A stretch of 64,000 nt of DNA, taken from contig JAISAZ010000082.1 of assembly GCA_031266435.1 (NCBI GenBank), positions 62,001 through 126,000 of the forward strand, read 5' to 3'. The notes under the pieces are model-generated. The model ran no database searches, had not been told where the DNA came from, and saw only the letters and a program-made list of their open reading frames with translations. The position numbers were made by a program, and so were the translations under genes. This stretch comes from Accumulibacter sp. Lineage in GTDB: Bacteria > Pseudomonadota > Gammaproteobacteria > Burkholderiales > Rhodocyclaceae. Positions 9,401 to 18,587 of the stretch are shown one piece after another (positions within the stretch are counted from its first letter, which is position 1; each line of letters starts with the position of its first letter).

Positions 9401-9900
9401 TCTTCGGGTTGGGCCGGAAGCGTGCTTTTCTCTTCGCTCACCGCCTCGGTCGTTTTTCGCGCTTCGTCTTCGGCGGCTTCTTTTTTCGAGTCCCCTTCGC
9501 CCCGCATTTGCGGCGTTTCCGCTACGGGCGCCGTCGGGGCGTCCGCCGCGCCGCGCGCGTCGGGAGGCGTCGTCTCGCGTTCCATGGCGCCGCGCTCGCG
9601 GGTTTCGTCGGGCCTTTCGCCGGAGATTCCTTCCCGCGACTCTTCGGTCGGCGGGGCGCCCGCGGAAGGCGCCGCGTCGCGCACGGGCGGCTCCGGTTTA
9701 CGCGCGGGCGGCAACCCCAGCAAGGCAGGATCGACGCGCAGGGGCGTCGGGGCCTGCGCAAGCGCCGCCTGATTCAATCCGCCGACGAACAGACAGAGCA
9801 CGCACGACACGCGCGCGAAGCGAAGGCTCCGCGCCGCGATTTGCGTCAAAAATCGTTGCCTACAAGGCCGAAAGGAAAAAATCATCCGGGCGTAAGACAC
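6430..9900 (-). CDS. lptD: LPS-assembly protein LptD with long low-complexity N-terminal extension
   Basis: C-terminal ~750 aa match LptD (ADRLTYWPVEDEIEGEGNARLEHG, YNMTNARFTTCSPDNYDWYLKADELKLD, GGCWVLRGVMQRL); first ~380 aa mostly Pro/Ala/Ser/Glu-rich. Confidence 0.92.
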   Translation of the reverse strand: MSYARMIFSFRPCRQRFLTQIAARSLRFARVSCVLCLFVGGLNQAALAQAPTPLRVDPALLGLPPARKPEPPVRDAAPSAGAPPTEESREGISGERPDETRERGAMERETTPPDARGAADAPTAPVAETPQMRGEGDSKKEAAEDEARKTTEAVSEEKSTLPAQPEESGASEVSGVSGASGVSDASNASGVPGTLAAPVATPDPASAPPIEFEPGAELGSESDFAPATPRAPRGDAPDNTPEPRLGGVKTRDVDTGENARDVSEARAASAEKPPAPSAEKPRAPWATPTPSEVESVRRLGLLRVDPRLLGLPGVYAPSETGTAADADAPNASNAPTFSGESFEKSVYAEESTDDLPPLELKLSRTLGGVPEGDSGDDRPIFLIADRVVGDGESEMNAYGAAELRKPDVVIKADRLTYWPVEDEIEGEGNARLEHGLDLVSGPKMRMRLEDKVGFFENPTFLVKRQPKNLNTFWMRSPGDLGAPDDPDEAASGFAPPLMIDYKRRNSSAIGRTYSDAHGDAERLDLEGENHYNMTNARFTTCSPDNYDWYLKADELKLDFDKEEGRGRGAALYFKDIPLFYTPILPFSLSNARKSGFLAPSFGATSNVGAMIRTPYYWNIAPNLDALVTPQLLLRRGLLLDSEIRYLDRRSDGNYARGLARLNVLPSDKLRDGENRYGISLMHTQNTPSGFYGQINYNKVSDDRFFTDLSSNVSMTSQGQLLQQGILSYYGGGWWNATANFQAYQTLQPDPKNPIVEQYRMLPQLTFNARQPDLYGTDSNLMVQYTSFSRPKQVINGFLVDPPVGQRVVLYPQVSLPFIRPGWYVTPKVGMNIRRYSLSGGPQGQEHEINVNLPVLSVDSGMTFERKSNWFGRDYTQTLEPRLYYLNIPYKNQSQIPVFDTGLADFNFAQIFSENQFSSWDRVSNANQLTAGLSSRLLDPRSGTEIMRMMLGQRFYFTKGKVGLVEDPTQTQEDRKWDRSDFLASFNGQIYPHLYADFSMQYNFSEREVKRQSIGMRYVPEPGKVFNAAYRYNRDEASPINQVDFSAQWPISGRLYAVGRLNYSFKDAGTTLSTASQAGRVVQAVTGVEYKGGCWVLRGVMQRLALTQDSTSAAFFVQLELNDFASIGSNPIQILRRNIQGYSLVNEPYQDSSYLGQ

Positions 9901-9980
9901 AAAAACAAGCGCTCAGACTCAGGGTTCACGAAGCTGTCGAATGATAAAATGATGAATTCTAACACTAAAGAGGAAGCGCG

Positions 9981-10991
9981 ATGCCGCGTCTCGCCCAGTT
10001 GGACGACTGGCTCAAGCGCCAATTTTCGCCGGACGGCGAAAAACACGACTTCCGGTTGACGCGCGCGTCGTCCGACGCGAGCTTTCGCCGTTATTTTCGA
10101 ATCACGCTCCCCGACGGCGGAACGCGGATCGTCATGGACGCCCCGCCGGAGCACGAGGACTGCCGTCCCTTCGTGAAAGTCGCCGCGCTGTTTAGCGCCG
10201 CGGGCGTCAATGTGCCCGCCGTCGAAGCCGAAGACCTCGCGCAGGGTTTCCTGCTCCTCTCCGACTTCGGCGATACGACTTACTTAAAAGCGCTCGACGC
10301 CTCGACGGCGCGGGAACTCTACGGAGACGCCGTCGACGCGCTCGTCGCGATCCAGCGCGCCAGCCGTCCCGGAATCCTGCCGGATTACGACCGGAACCTC
10401 TTGCGGCGCGAAATCGGCCTCTTCCCGAAGTGGTACGTCGCGCGTCATCGGCGCGTTGCACTGAACGATCGGCAGACCGCCGACCTTGGCGCCGTCTTCG
10501 AAAAGATACTCGAGAACGCGCTCGCGCAACCGAAGGTTTTCGTGCACCGCGACTACCACTCGCGCAACCTCATGCGGACCGCGCACGGCAATCCGGGCAT
10601 CCTCGACTTTCAGGACGCCGTCTATGGACCGATCACCTACGACCTCGTTTCACTCTTCCGCGACGCCTACATCGCGTGGGACGAAGAGACCGAACTTGAC
10701 TATGTCATCCGCTACTGGGAAACCGCGCGCGGCGCGGGACTCCCGGTACCGCTCGACTTTTACGACTTTTACCGCGATTACGAGTGGATGGGCGCGCAGC
10801 GCCAACTCAAGGTTCTCGGAATTTTTGCCCGCCTGTATCACCGCGACGCGAAGGACGATTACCTGAAAGACCTGCCGCGCGTGATGGACTATCTGCGCCG
10901 CGTCTGCACGCGCTACACCGAGCTGCGCCCGCTCGCGCGCGTCCTGAACGAGATCGAGGAAGTGAAGACCGAAACGCGTTTGAGCTTCTGA
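9981..10991 (+). CDS. amgK: Anomeric MurNAc/GlcNAc kinase (aminoglycoside phosphotransferase fold)
   Basis: HRDYHSRNLM...GILDFQDAVYGPITYDLVSL; followed directly by murU. Confidence 0.88.
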   Translation: MPRLAQLDDWLKRQFSPDGEKHDFRLTRASSDASFRRYFRITLPDGGTRIVMDAPPEHEDCRPFVKVAALFSAAGVNVPAVEAEDLAQGFLLLSDFGDTTYLKALDASTARELYGDAVDALVAIQRASRPGILPDYDRNLLRREIGLFPKWYVARHRRVALNDRQTADLGAVFEKILENALAQPKVFVHRDYHSRNLMRTAHGNPGILDFQDAVYGPITYDLVSLFRDAYIAWDEETELDYVIRYWETARGAGLPVPLDFYDFYRDYEWMGAQRQLKVLGIFARLYHRDAKDDYLKDLPRVMDYLRRVCTRYTELRPLARVLNEIEEVKTETRLSF

Positions 10992-10992
10992 G

Positions 10993-11697
10993 ATGAGAGC
11001 GATGATCCTCGCTGCGGGACGCGGCGAACGCATGCGCCCGTTGACCGACACGACGCCGAAGCCGCTCCTGTGTGTCGCCGGGAAACCGCTGATCGTCCAT
11101 CAGATCGAACGCTTGGCCGCCGTCGGCTTTCGCGAGATCGTGATCAACCTCGCGCACCTGGGCGACCGGATCGAAGCCGCGCTCGGCGACGGTCGGCGTT
11201 TCGGCATCGAAATCCATTACTCGCCGGAGACCTCCGGCGCGCTCGAAACCGCCGGAGGGATCGCGCACGCACTGCCGCTGCTTGGCGACGGCGCCTTCCT
11301 CGTCGTGAACGGCGACCTCTGGTGCGACTGGGACTTCGATCAGGTGCGTCGGGTCGCCCGGTGCCTCGATTCCGACCCCGCACGGTCGGCGCATCTCGTC
11401 CTCGTCGATAACCCGCCCTACCACCCCGAAGGCGACTTCCGCCTCGACGGCGGAAACCTTCGGAGCGTCGGCGACACGGAGGGCGAGGCGTTCACGTACG
11501 CGGGAATCGGCGTTTTCACCCCCGCTTTTTTCGCCGGGGTTCCCAAATCCACGTTCATGAAGCTGCGCCCCCTGCTCGACCAAGAGATCGCCCAAGGCCG
11601 CGTGACCGGCGAACACCATAAAGGCCGGTGGTTCAACGTCGGAACCCCCGAACAACTCGCCGTGCTCGACCGGGAATTGTCGATGGAAACAAAATGA
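10993..11697 (+). CDS. murU: MurNAc-1-phosphate uridylyltransferase
   Basis: MILAAGRGERMRPLTDTTPKPLL nucleotidyltransferase motif; adjacent to amgK. Confidence 0.9.
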   Translation: MRAMILAAGRGERMRPLTDTTPKPLLCVAGKPLIVHQIERLAAVGFREIVINLAHLGDRIEAALGDGRRFGIEIHYSPETSGALETAGGIAHALPLLGDGAFLVVNGDLWCDWDFDQVRRVARCLDSDPARSAHLVLVDNPPYHPEGDFRLDGGNLRSVGDTEGEAFTYAGIGVFTPAFFAGVPKSTFMKLRPLLDQEIAQGRVTGEHHKGRWFNVGTPEQLAVLDRELSMETK

Positions 11698-13022
11698 ACG
11701 CAAGCACGGACACTTTGCATCCCGCACCTTCCGTTTACTCCGTCCGCCGCCGCGCGCTGCTTGAACGGATCGGCGACGGAATCGCCGTCGTCCCGACCGC
11801 GCCACAGCGCCTCCGCAACCGCGATTCGTACTACCCCTACCGCCCCGATAGCTATTTCCACTACCTCAGCGGATTCCCGGAACCCGAAGCGCTCGTCGTC
11901 CTCGTCGGAGGCGCCGCGCCGCGCAGCCTGCTCTTCTGCCGTGAAAAAGACGAAGCGCGCGAGACCTGGGAGGGGTTTCGTTACGGCCCGGACGCCGCGC
12001 GCGCGTCTTTCGGTTTCGACGGGACTTACGCTTTTTCCGAAATCGACGCGCGTCTTCCCGAACTGTTTTCCGGGGTCGAAACTCTCTGGCTCCCCTTCGG
12101 GACTTACCGGGAGTGGGAGACCCGTGTCCTCGCGCTGATCGACGGCCTGCGCGCGTCCTCGCGCGCCGGGACGCGCGCTCCGACGCGCGTCGCCGACCTT
12201 TGCATCCACCTCGACGACATGCGGCGAATCAAGGACGCGTCCGAAGTCGCGCTGATGCGCAAGGCCGCGGCGATCGCGTCGGCGGGACACGCGCGCGCGA
12301 TGCGCGCCTGCCGTGTCGGGATGACCGAGTACGCGCTCGAAGCCGAACTCGACTACGAATTCCGCCGCTTGGGCGCCAGCGGCCACGCGTACCCGCCGAT
12401 CGTCGCCGGCGGCGCCAACGCCTGCGTCCTTCACTACGACGAAAATCGCGCGCCGCTCGCCGAAGGGACGCTCGTCCTGATCGACGCGGGTTGCGAATTC
12501 GAGAACTACGCCTCCGACATCACGCGGACTTTCCCGGTCGGAGGCCGCTTTTCCCCGGCGCAGCGCGATATTTATGAAATCGTCTTCGCGGCGCAGGCCG
12601 CCGCGTTTTCCGCGATCGCACCAAACGCCTCTTTCGACGCGTACCACGCCGCCGCGCTGCGCGTGCTCGTCCAGGGACTCGTCGACCTGAAGGTCTTGAA
12701 CGGTACGGTCGACGGCATGATCGAAAGCGAAGCGTACAAACCCTACTACATGCACCGAACGGGGCATTGGCTCGGACTCGACGTCCACGACGCGGGCGAA
12801 TACGTCTCCAGAACGCGCGAATCGGCCGTACTCGCGCCGGGGATGACGCTGACGGTCGAGCCGGGGCTTTATTTCCGCCCCGGATGCGCCGCGCCGGAAG
12901 TCTTCCACGGAACCGGCGTCCGCATCGAGGACGACGTTCTCGTCACCGAGACCGGCGCCGAAGTGTATACGTCGGCGCCGAAGACCGTCGCCGAAATCGA
13001 AAGCCTCGTCGGTCGGCAATGA
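11694..13022 (+). CDS. pepP: Xaa-Pro aminopeptidase P
   Basis: YPYRPDSYFHYLSGFPEPEA, HYDENRAPL, DAGCEFENYASDITRTFPVGG, HRTGHWLGLDVHD; ATGA overlap with murU. Confidence 0.93.
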   Translation: MNASTDTLHPAPSVYSVRRRALLERIGDGIAVVPTAPQRLRNRDSYYPYRPDSYFHYLSGFPEPEALVVLVGGAAPRSLLFCREKDEARETWEGFRYGPDAARASFGFDGTYAFSEIDARLPELFSGVETLWLPFGTYREWETRVLALIDGLRASSRAGTRAPTRVADLCIHLDDMRRIKDASEVALMRKAAAIASAGHARAMRACRVGMTEYALEAELDYEFRRLGASGHAYPPIVAGGANACVLHYDENRAPLAEGTLVLIDAGCEFENYASDITRTFPVGGRFSPAQRDIYEIVFAAQAAAFSAIAPNASFDAYHAAALRVLVQGLVDLKVLNGTVDGMIESEAYKPYYMHRTGHWLGLDVHDAGEYVSRTRESAVLAPGMTLTVEPGLYFRPGCAAPEVFHGTGVRIEDDVLVTETGAEVYTSAPKTVAEIESLVGRQ

Positions 13023-13188
13023 GCGGAGCGACGACGGCGGCGGAGTGACTTTCCGGCACGCCGATGCAACACGCCTCTGTTGGGCGTTTTTGATGTTGGG
13101 AGTTTTCCGATTGCCGCCATTTTCTGTCTTTTGTAGAATACCGATGCGCTGAAATAGTCAATCGCCGAAAAAACCGCCGAAGGAGCAC

Positions 13189-13827
13189 GTGGTGTTTTCC
13201 CTGTCGCTTGTTTTACTCGTCTGTATCTTCGCCTGCTACCAGGAGCGCGAGGTTCTCATGAAAAACAGCGACGAACTCGACTGCCGTGAATTTTTCAAAT
13301 TCAGGTCGGTACAGCATAGCGTCGTTTTTTATTGCGCGTTCGCTTTCTCCGCATTTCTGATGACTGTCGAGTTCAGTTCCTTTGACCTCGGAAAGGAGAT
13401 TCCCTTCCTGCCGTTGCCACTTTTCTTCGTGGCGTCTCTGATGCTCTTGCTGGAATCCTTTCTCTCGGAAACATCGCGCGAGACGTCGATGCGCCTGCGC
13501 GTCGAACAGCGTATCAGCAAAAATCTGGATAAATTCCCTCTCCTCTTTTTTCATCTTCTTGTCGCCGCGATAGTTTTCAAATTTACCTTTCGGGGAGGCG
13601 CCGAACGCATAATACGTTCGCCTGGAACTTTTTCGTTTGCCGGTGCGTCATTACGTTCCGGGGAGCAGGTCGTTGCCTATCTGAGCATCGTGTTGCGCGA
13701 GCTTCTCATGCCGAAAACCTTCCTCGGCGGCGATCAAAAAATCACGACGATTCGCAAAATTCTCAGATATTCTGGAATTCTATTGTTTGTCATCTCTTGC
13801 AGCCTGCCTTTCATTTTATGGAAATAA
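13189..13827 (+). CDS. Uncharacterised multi-pass membrane protein (family A, copy 1)
   Basis: Several hydrophobic segments; paralogous with next ORF (MKNSDELDCREFFKFRSVQHSVVF / MKNRAELDWREFLKFKAARHSFVF); GTG start. Confidence 0.7.
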   Translation: MVFSLSLVLLVCIFACYQEREVLMKNSDELDCREFFKFRSVQHSVVFYCAFAFSAFLMTVEFSSFDLGKEIPFLPLPLFFVASLMLLLESFLSETSRETSMRLRVEQRISKNLDKFPLLFFHLLVAAIVFKFTFRGGAERIIRSPGTFSFAGASLRSGEQVVAYLSIVLRELLMPKTFLGGDQKITTIRKILRYSGILLFVISCSLPFILWK

Positions 13828-13928
13828 TGATTATGTCAGGACAATTTCCAGAACAAAGCGCGTACCTCGATCAACTCCGCCTTTGTAAAGGCATTGCATC
13901 ATGACGGCTGGCGCATAAGGGGATAGAG

Positions 13929-14576
13929 ATGCTTATCCTCCCGCTTTTTTTGCTCTTTTCAGCCCTCGTCTGCGAATTTGAATATGAAGCGCATATGAAG
14001 AACCGGGCCGAACTGGATTGGCGGGAATTTCTGAAATTCAAAGCCGCGCGGCACAGCTTCGTATTCTGTTTTGTCGAGATCACGTTCTGTCTGTTCGCCT
14101 TGCTTGAGGTCGGTTTCCACGTTTATTTCAATTTCAGAAGATTGTCCGTGCTTTACCCTTGGCCATTTTCAATTTTATTCATTCTGTCGGCTCTTTTTTT
14201 TCTCATCACCACGCTGGATTGGATTCTGTCAGCGTCATCGCCGGAGTCATCGCTCACACAGGAAGTCAGAAGCGCACGATACAAAAAACCGGCGCGATTC
14301 GTATGGTTGATCATCGCCATTCCAATTCTTTTGTCGATCTTCCAAATAAAAACAAATGATTTTGATTCGGCGTCCCGGAAAATTCCCCTTTTGGTTGTTT
14401 TGTTTTATTCCAGATATTTGGGCGCTTACCTCCTTGCGTATCTGAACGACCTGATCACGTCGAAGTCATTTCTCAATGGAGACGCCGAACTGAATGGAAT
14501 CCGAAGGATTTTTCGTCGCATTGAACTTTCATTGCTTGCTTCAATTCTTGTCTCCTTTGTTTTTCTAATAAGGTAA
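13929..14576 (+). CDS. Uncharacterised multi-pass membrane protein (family A, copy 2)
   Basis: Paralogue of 13189..13827, shared C-terminal KSFLNGD...IRRIFRR / KTFLGGD...IRKILRY. Confidence 0.7.
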   Translation: MLILPLFLLFSALVCEFEYEAHMKNRAELDWREFLKFKAARHSFVFCFVEITFCLFALLEVGFHVYFNFRRLSVLYPWPFSILFILSALFFLITTLDWILSASSPESSLTQEVRSARYKKPARFVWLIIAIPILLSIFQIKTNDFDSASRKIPLLVVLFYSRYLGAYLLAYLNDLITSKSFLNGDAELNGIRRIFRRIELSLLASILVSFVFLIR

Positions 14577-14719
14577 ACGCGAAGTTCGGCGTACCGCGCA
14601 AAACGCCTCCGTTGGGGAGGTTCGACCCGTATCAGCGCACCCGTAATAACGCATATTGTCATTCTTTGTCACGCGCGGTATAGTTTATCGCAAATGAAAT
14701 AAACAGGGGTGGTCATGCC

Positions 14720-15301
14720 ATGCTCGATGATGTTCAAGAGGCCCTTCGCTGGGAAAATATCAAAAAGTCACACTTGGCGTATCTTCGCGCCTACGGCTGG
14801 TATTTTGCCCTGTCGCTTGTCGCTGCCTTGATCGCACCGGACGACATCCTGGCTTCTTTTCCTTTTCTGGCGGATTATTTTGTCGACCCGGTCTCGTCGA
14901 GTGTTTCTTTTTTAGTCCCCATCCAGAGATGGGCGGAACTTTCGAAATTCCCTGAAGTTACGCGACTTACCTTGGCTCTGTTGTGCGTCACCTACCCCAT
15001 CGTGACGCTCCATTACTTTTTTCTCTACCAAGCGCCAAAGCAACTTAAAAGTCGGGGCGCCGTCCTGTTTAGCCTATGTCTGGTCGTCCCGATTGCATTT
15101 TTAATTCCGTGGTTTCTCATCTTCAACTATACGGACCATTCTTACCGTGGCAGTGGCGCTTTCGTACTGAGGCAGATGGGGGCTTTTGCGATGACATCGC
15201 GCCTCGGCTTGGGCTTGGTGGCGCCATTACTTTTATCCGTAAGTTCCAATATTCTCGTAATGATACCTGGGATTCTTTTTCAAAAAAAACGCACTGAGTG
15301 A
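14720..15301 (+). CDS. Uncharacterised membrane protein (family B, single repeat unit)
   Basis: RAYGWYFALSLVAALIAPDDILASFPFLADYFVDPVSSSVSF matches 26035..27489 second half. Confidence 0.75.
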   Translation: MLDDVQEALRWENIKKSHLAYLRAYGWYFALSLVAALIAPDDILASFPFLADYFVDPVSSSVSFLVPIQRWAELSKFPEVTRLTLALLCVTYPIVTLHYFFLYQAPKQLKSRGAVLFSLCLVVPIAFLIPWFLIFNYTDHSYRGSGAFVLRQMGAFAMTSRLGLGLVAPLLLSVSSNILVMIPGILFQKKRTE

Positions 15302-15364
15302 GCAAATGCTTTCCAAACCATTCGATGCCCTGACGGCAACCCGGCAAATGTGCAGAGAAGCAAT

Positions 15365-16507
15365 ATGCAATTCACAACAAAAATCATAAGAGCCGCCGGG
15401 ATTGTCGCTGGAACTGTATTGCTGATATTGTTCGGTGGGGTTGCCGTATTTTGGGTCGTAAAAGACAGGATGGGGGCGGCGGAGAGAAACCTGCACCCGA
15501 TAGTCGACTTTAACCCAAGCAATTTCATCGAAGTGGCGGAAGCGCCCTTTTTTTATCGCATTGACAACAAATTGAAATACGCGGCGTCCATTGCTTCGGA
15601 TGCGCCGACGCTTTTCGAAAGTCCGCACTTGTATCGCTGGGATTTTTACCCCTCTCCCGACAATAAAAAACTACTCGCCGTCGATCGTAAAAACCTTTAT
15701 TTGATTCAAAAAGGGAAGGAAACCATTACGTTGATCGAAAATGCACGGTTTTACGATATTCCGCTCGGCGAGTTTTTTTACGACTCTCGCAATCTACAGT
15801 GGGACGCCGGCTCGCGCTATGTTTTCATCCCCTACGATAAAAAAACTGAGCCTCGAAATCGATCCAAAAATGCTGTCTTATTTCGAATCGACACGGAAAA
15901 CATTTCTGCTCCGGAGATTATCGCAAAAAATTTCAAGGCGGATGACAACTATTTTTCAGTTACCGACAAAGCGGTCTGTTTTGGATATTTGGCAGATAAA
16001 AACAAGAAAAAATGGCGATGCACTACAAAAAACAGCGTATCTGATATCGAAAAATACAGCCGTACCGGGATTCTCCTCGAAAATAGCGAGCGCATCACTG
16101 GAATACCTTTCGCATATCATTCGGGCGGCGGAGAAACATGGAGTCAACGCACAGGCTTTTTTATCAAACACCGATTCCGCGAGAATTTTGACGGCATGTT
16201 CTCGAAAAACGATCCAAACAAACCGCTGATACAATTCAGAAGATTCAAAAAATTTCCTCCTCTGGATAAGGAGTTCAGCGGATTTCTTAGTTTTCTCGCT
16301 GTTCTCCCCGGAGGGAGATATGTCGTTTTTTCCATCGACCACGGCGAAGACATTCTTCTGGACCGCTCCAGCCTCGCCTATCGCGCACTGCCTCGAAACG
16401 TGGAAGTAATGGATAATCCCGCAATCTCTTCCGACCCTGCGTTTCGCCCGTGGCCGGACCTGTTTTACTGGGGTAAAAGTTTGCATCGGGATTCGCCCGC
16501 CCCATAG
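15365..16507 (+). CDS. Uncharacterised single-anchor protein with propeller-like extracytoplasmic domain (family C, copy 1)
   Basis: N-terminal TM; APFFYRIDNKLKYAASIASDAPTLF, YPSPDNKKLLAVDRKNLYLIQKG, NLQWDAGSRYVFIPYDKK shared with next gene. Confidence 0.7.
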   Translation: MQFTTKIIRAAGIVAGTVLLILFGGVAVFWVVKDRMGAAERNLHPIVDFNPSNFIEVAEAPFFYRIDNKLKYAASIASDAPTLFESPHLYRWDFYPSPDNKKLLAVDRKNLYLIQKGKETITLIENARFYDIPLGEFFYDSRNLQWDAGSRYVFIPYDKKTEPRNRSKNAVLFRIDTENISAPEIIAKNFKADDNYFSVTDKAVCFGYLADKNKKKWRCTTKNSVSDIEKYSRTGILLENSERITGIPFAYHSGGGETWSQRTGFFIKHRFRENFDGMFSKNDPNKPLIQFRRFKKFPPLDKEFSGFLSFLAVLPGGRYVVFSIDHGEDILLDRSSLAYRALPRNVEVMDNPAISSDPAFRPWPDLFYWGKSLHRDSPAP

Positions 16508-16544
16508 GCCAAACCACAGCGCCGAGTAAATTTCCAAATCATTC

Positions 16545-18329
16545 ATGCTCAAGAAGCACGAGCCGATGCAACCCGCCCACGACCGCCGTCCTCTGCGAAT
16601 CCTCAATGCCTTGAAAGGCGCTCTTTTTGACGCGGTCAGGAATACCTTCAATTTCAACGGGAGGGCGAGCAGGAGGGAATTCTGGCTGTTTGTTCTTGCC
16701 TTTCTTCTGATTCACGCGCTCTCTTTTTTTGTCTTGCGGAGATTCCGGACACACGAGGAAGAAATCAAGCTCTTTTTCGATATCTCCTTCGATTCGCCGC
16801 TTGACGACCTGCTCGATTTTTACGTGTGGGAACGCAGATATATTACTTTCGTTCTTCTTCCGAGCTGCCTCCCTTTTTTCTCCTTGAGCTTAAGAAGGGT
16901 GCGTGATTCGGGCCTTTCAGGCGCGTGGGTTCTTCCGATATGGGGCCTGTCCTGCTTCGTGTTTCTCAATCCGCCCTTTCCTGCTTATCTTGTAGTGCCA
17001 ACGTGGTTTCTGATCGTGCTCCTCATTCTCTGCAGGCGTGGAGACCGTCCCACTGCGGGAAAGCCTGGCAAAGCGTTCTCCAGCCTTGTCTCGACATTGA
17101 AGAGGCGATACATTCCGATCGCCGTGGCGGCAACTCTCGTTGGGATTTCCGCCATTCTGTACAAAGCGAGCCCTGAGGCAGTGGGAATCGTCGATTATCG
17201 CCCGGTTGCTTTTCTGGAAAAAGCGGACGCACCTTTTTTCTATGTCTTTGGCAATCGACTCAAACACGGCGTGTCGATCGACCCTGACGCGCCGACGCTT
17301 TTTTCCGGCCCGTCATTAGCGCTTCCGGGAATCGATGTCGCCGAAAACGGGTTTCGGGTCTACCCATCGCCGAACAATCTGAAAGCCGCTGTCGTCAGCG
17401 AAGAAAAGCTCTACCTCGTTCAACCCGGCGAAGAGCCAAAATTATTGCTCAAAAAAGTCGATCGCCCCATCGACGGACTCATCAACGGGGAATCCTGGCA
17501 TCGAAGCGAGTTTCTGCAATGGGACGCCGATTCGCGGTATATCTACATCGCGCGCGACAAGAAACAGACTATTTTGTACAAAAATTACCACACCAGCACT
17601 TCCGAAGCGGCGCGACTCATTCGAATCGATACAGAAGATATTGCCCACCGGAAAACGATCGCCGAGGGCTTCCATGTTTTCTTTACGCCCTACGCTTCGC
17701 GTTATTTTCTTGTGGGCAAAGAAAGCGCGTGCTTCCTTGGTCTTTTTTCAGGAGGGGGATGGGAATGCGCGACGTCCGAAGGAACACACCGGATGATTTC
17801 CTACAGCGCGGACACCATTATCCTTGCCGACGATACGCGATTGACAGATGCGAAATTCATCACGGTCGACCACGGACAAAATGCTCGACGCCCAAAAGCC
17901 CACTCAGGGCATCTTGGCTCCCCCGCTCAGTTTCATTCTGATGATGATCCGAGGGTGGAAACGGAATTTCAAAGGCATAGTTGCCTATCCGTGAAGCAGC
18001 TTGAAGATAGTTCAGGCAGATTTTACAAAGGGCTTTTTTCGGAAGGCGGACGCAATTCCCCGTACTTCACGTTCAAAGAAGGCGCGGGCTTGAACAAATA
18101 CTGGAGCGTCGTTTTGCCTGGAAACAAATATGTTTTCCTGGATATTGGAACGCCGTCAAATTCCATCCGGATTCTACTGGATCGTACAAACGGGGAATAC
18201 CGTCAACTTCAAAAAAATACCCGCGTGTATGTTAACGATGCATTCGATGCATGCGGGAAAAGAATGACGCCGGAAATTCTGTGGGGTGAAAGGCTTCCCA
18301 TTCGGAAAATGTCGAAACCAACGGGATAA
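16545..18329 (+). CDS. DUF805 membrane domain fused to family C extracytoplasmic domain
   Basis: FNFNGRASRREFWLFVLAF and SLRRVRDSGLSGAWVLPIW are DUF805 hallmarks; C-terminal ~380 aa align with 15365..16507. Confidence 0.75.
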   Translation: MLKKHEPMQPAHDRRPLRILNALKGALFDAVRNTFNFNGRASRREFWLFVLAFLLIHALSFFVLRRFRTHEEEIKLFFDISFDSPLDDLLDFYVWERRYITFVLLPSCLPFFSLSLRRVRDSGLSGAWVLPIWGLSCFVFLNPPFPAYLVVPTWFLIVLLILCRRGDRPTAGKPGKAFSSLVSTLKRRYIPIAVAATLVGISAILYKASPEAVGIVDYRPVAFLEKADAPFFYVFGNRLKHGVSIDPDAPTLFSGPSLALPGIDVAENGFRVYPSPNNLKAAVVSEEKLYLVQPGEEPKLLLKKVDRPIDGLINGESWHRSEFLQWDADSRYIYIARDKKQTILYKNYHTSTSEAARLIRIDTEDIAHRKTIAEGFHVFFTPYASRYFLVGKESACFLGLFSGGGWECATSEGTHRMISYSADTIILADDTRLTDAKFITVDHGQNARRPKAHSGHLGSPAQFHSDDDPRVETEFQRHSCLSVKQLEDSSGRFYKGLFSEGGRNSPYFTFKEGAGLNKYWSVVLPGNKYVFLDIGTPSNSIRILLDRTNGEYRQLQKNTRVYVNDAFDACGKRMTPEILWGERLPIRKMSKPTG

Positions 18330-18587
18330 TATTACATTATACTAGTTTCTGGTCGAACGAACACTCCGCGCCGAGTGAAATCGGCATCGCCGGAGTCAAC
18401 ATCACACCGGACGGCAATCAGATCACCGCGACGAGAACATTGATCCGCGAAGATGCTCAAGAAAGCATCGCAGGTACGGGGAATGCAGCCGAAACCGTGA
18501 ACTTCGGCACACCCGCGCAAAAACACCTCTGTGCTCCGCGCGTCTGGAGTGATAGAATCGTTGCCCCTTCTGTGAGTTCCTTCTTTC

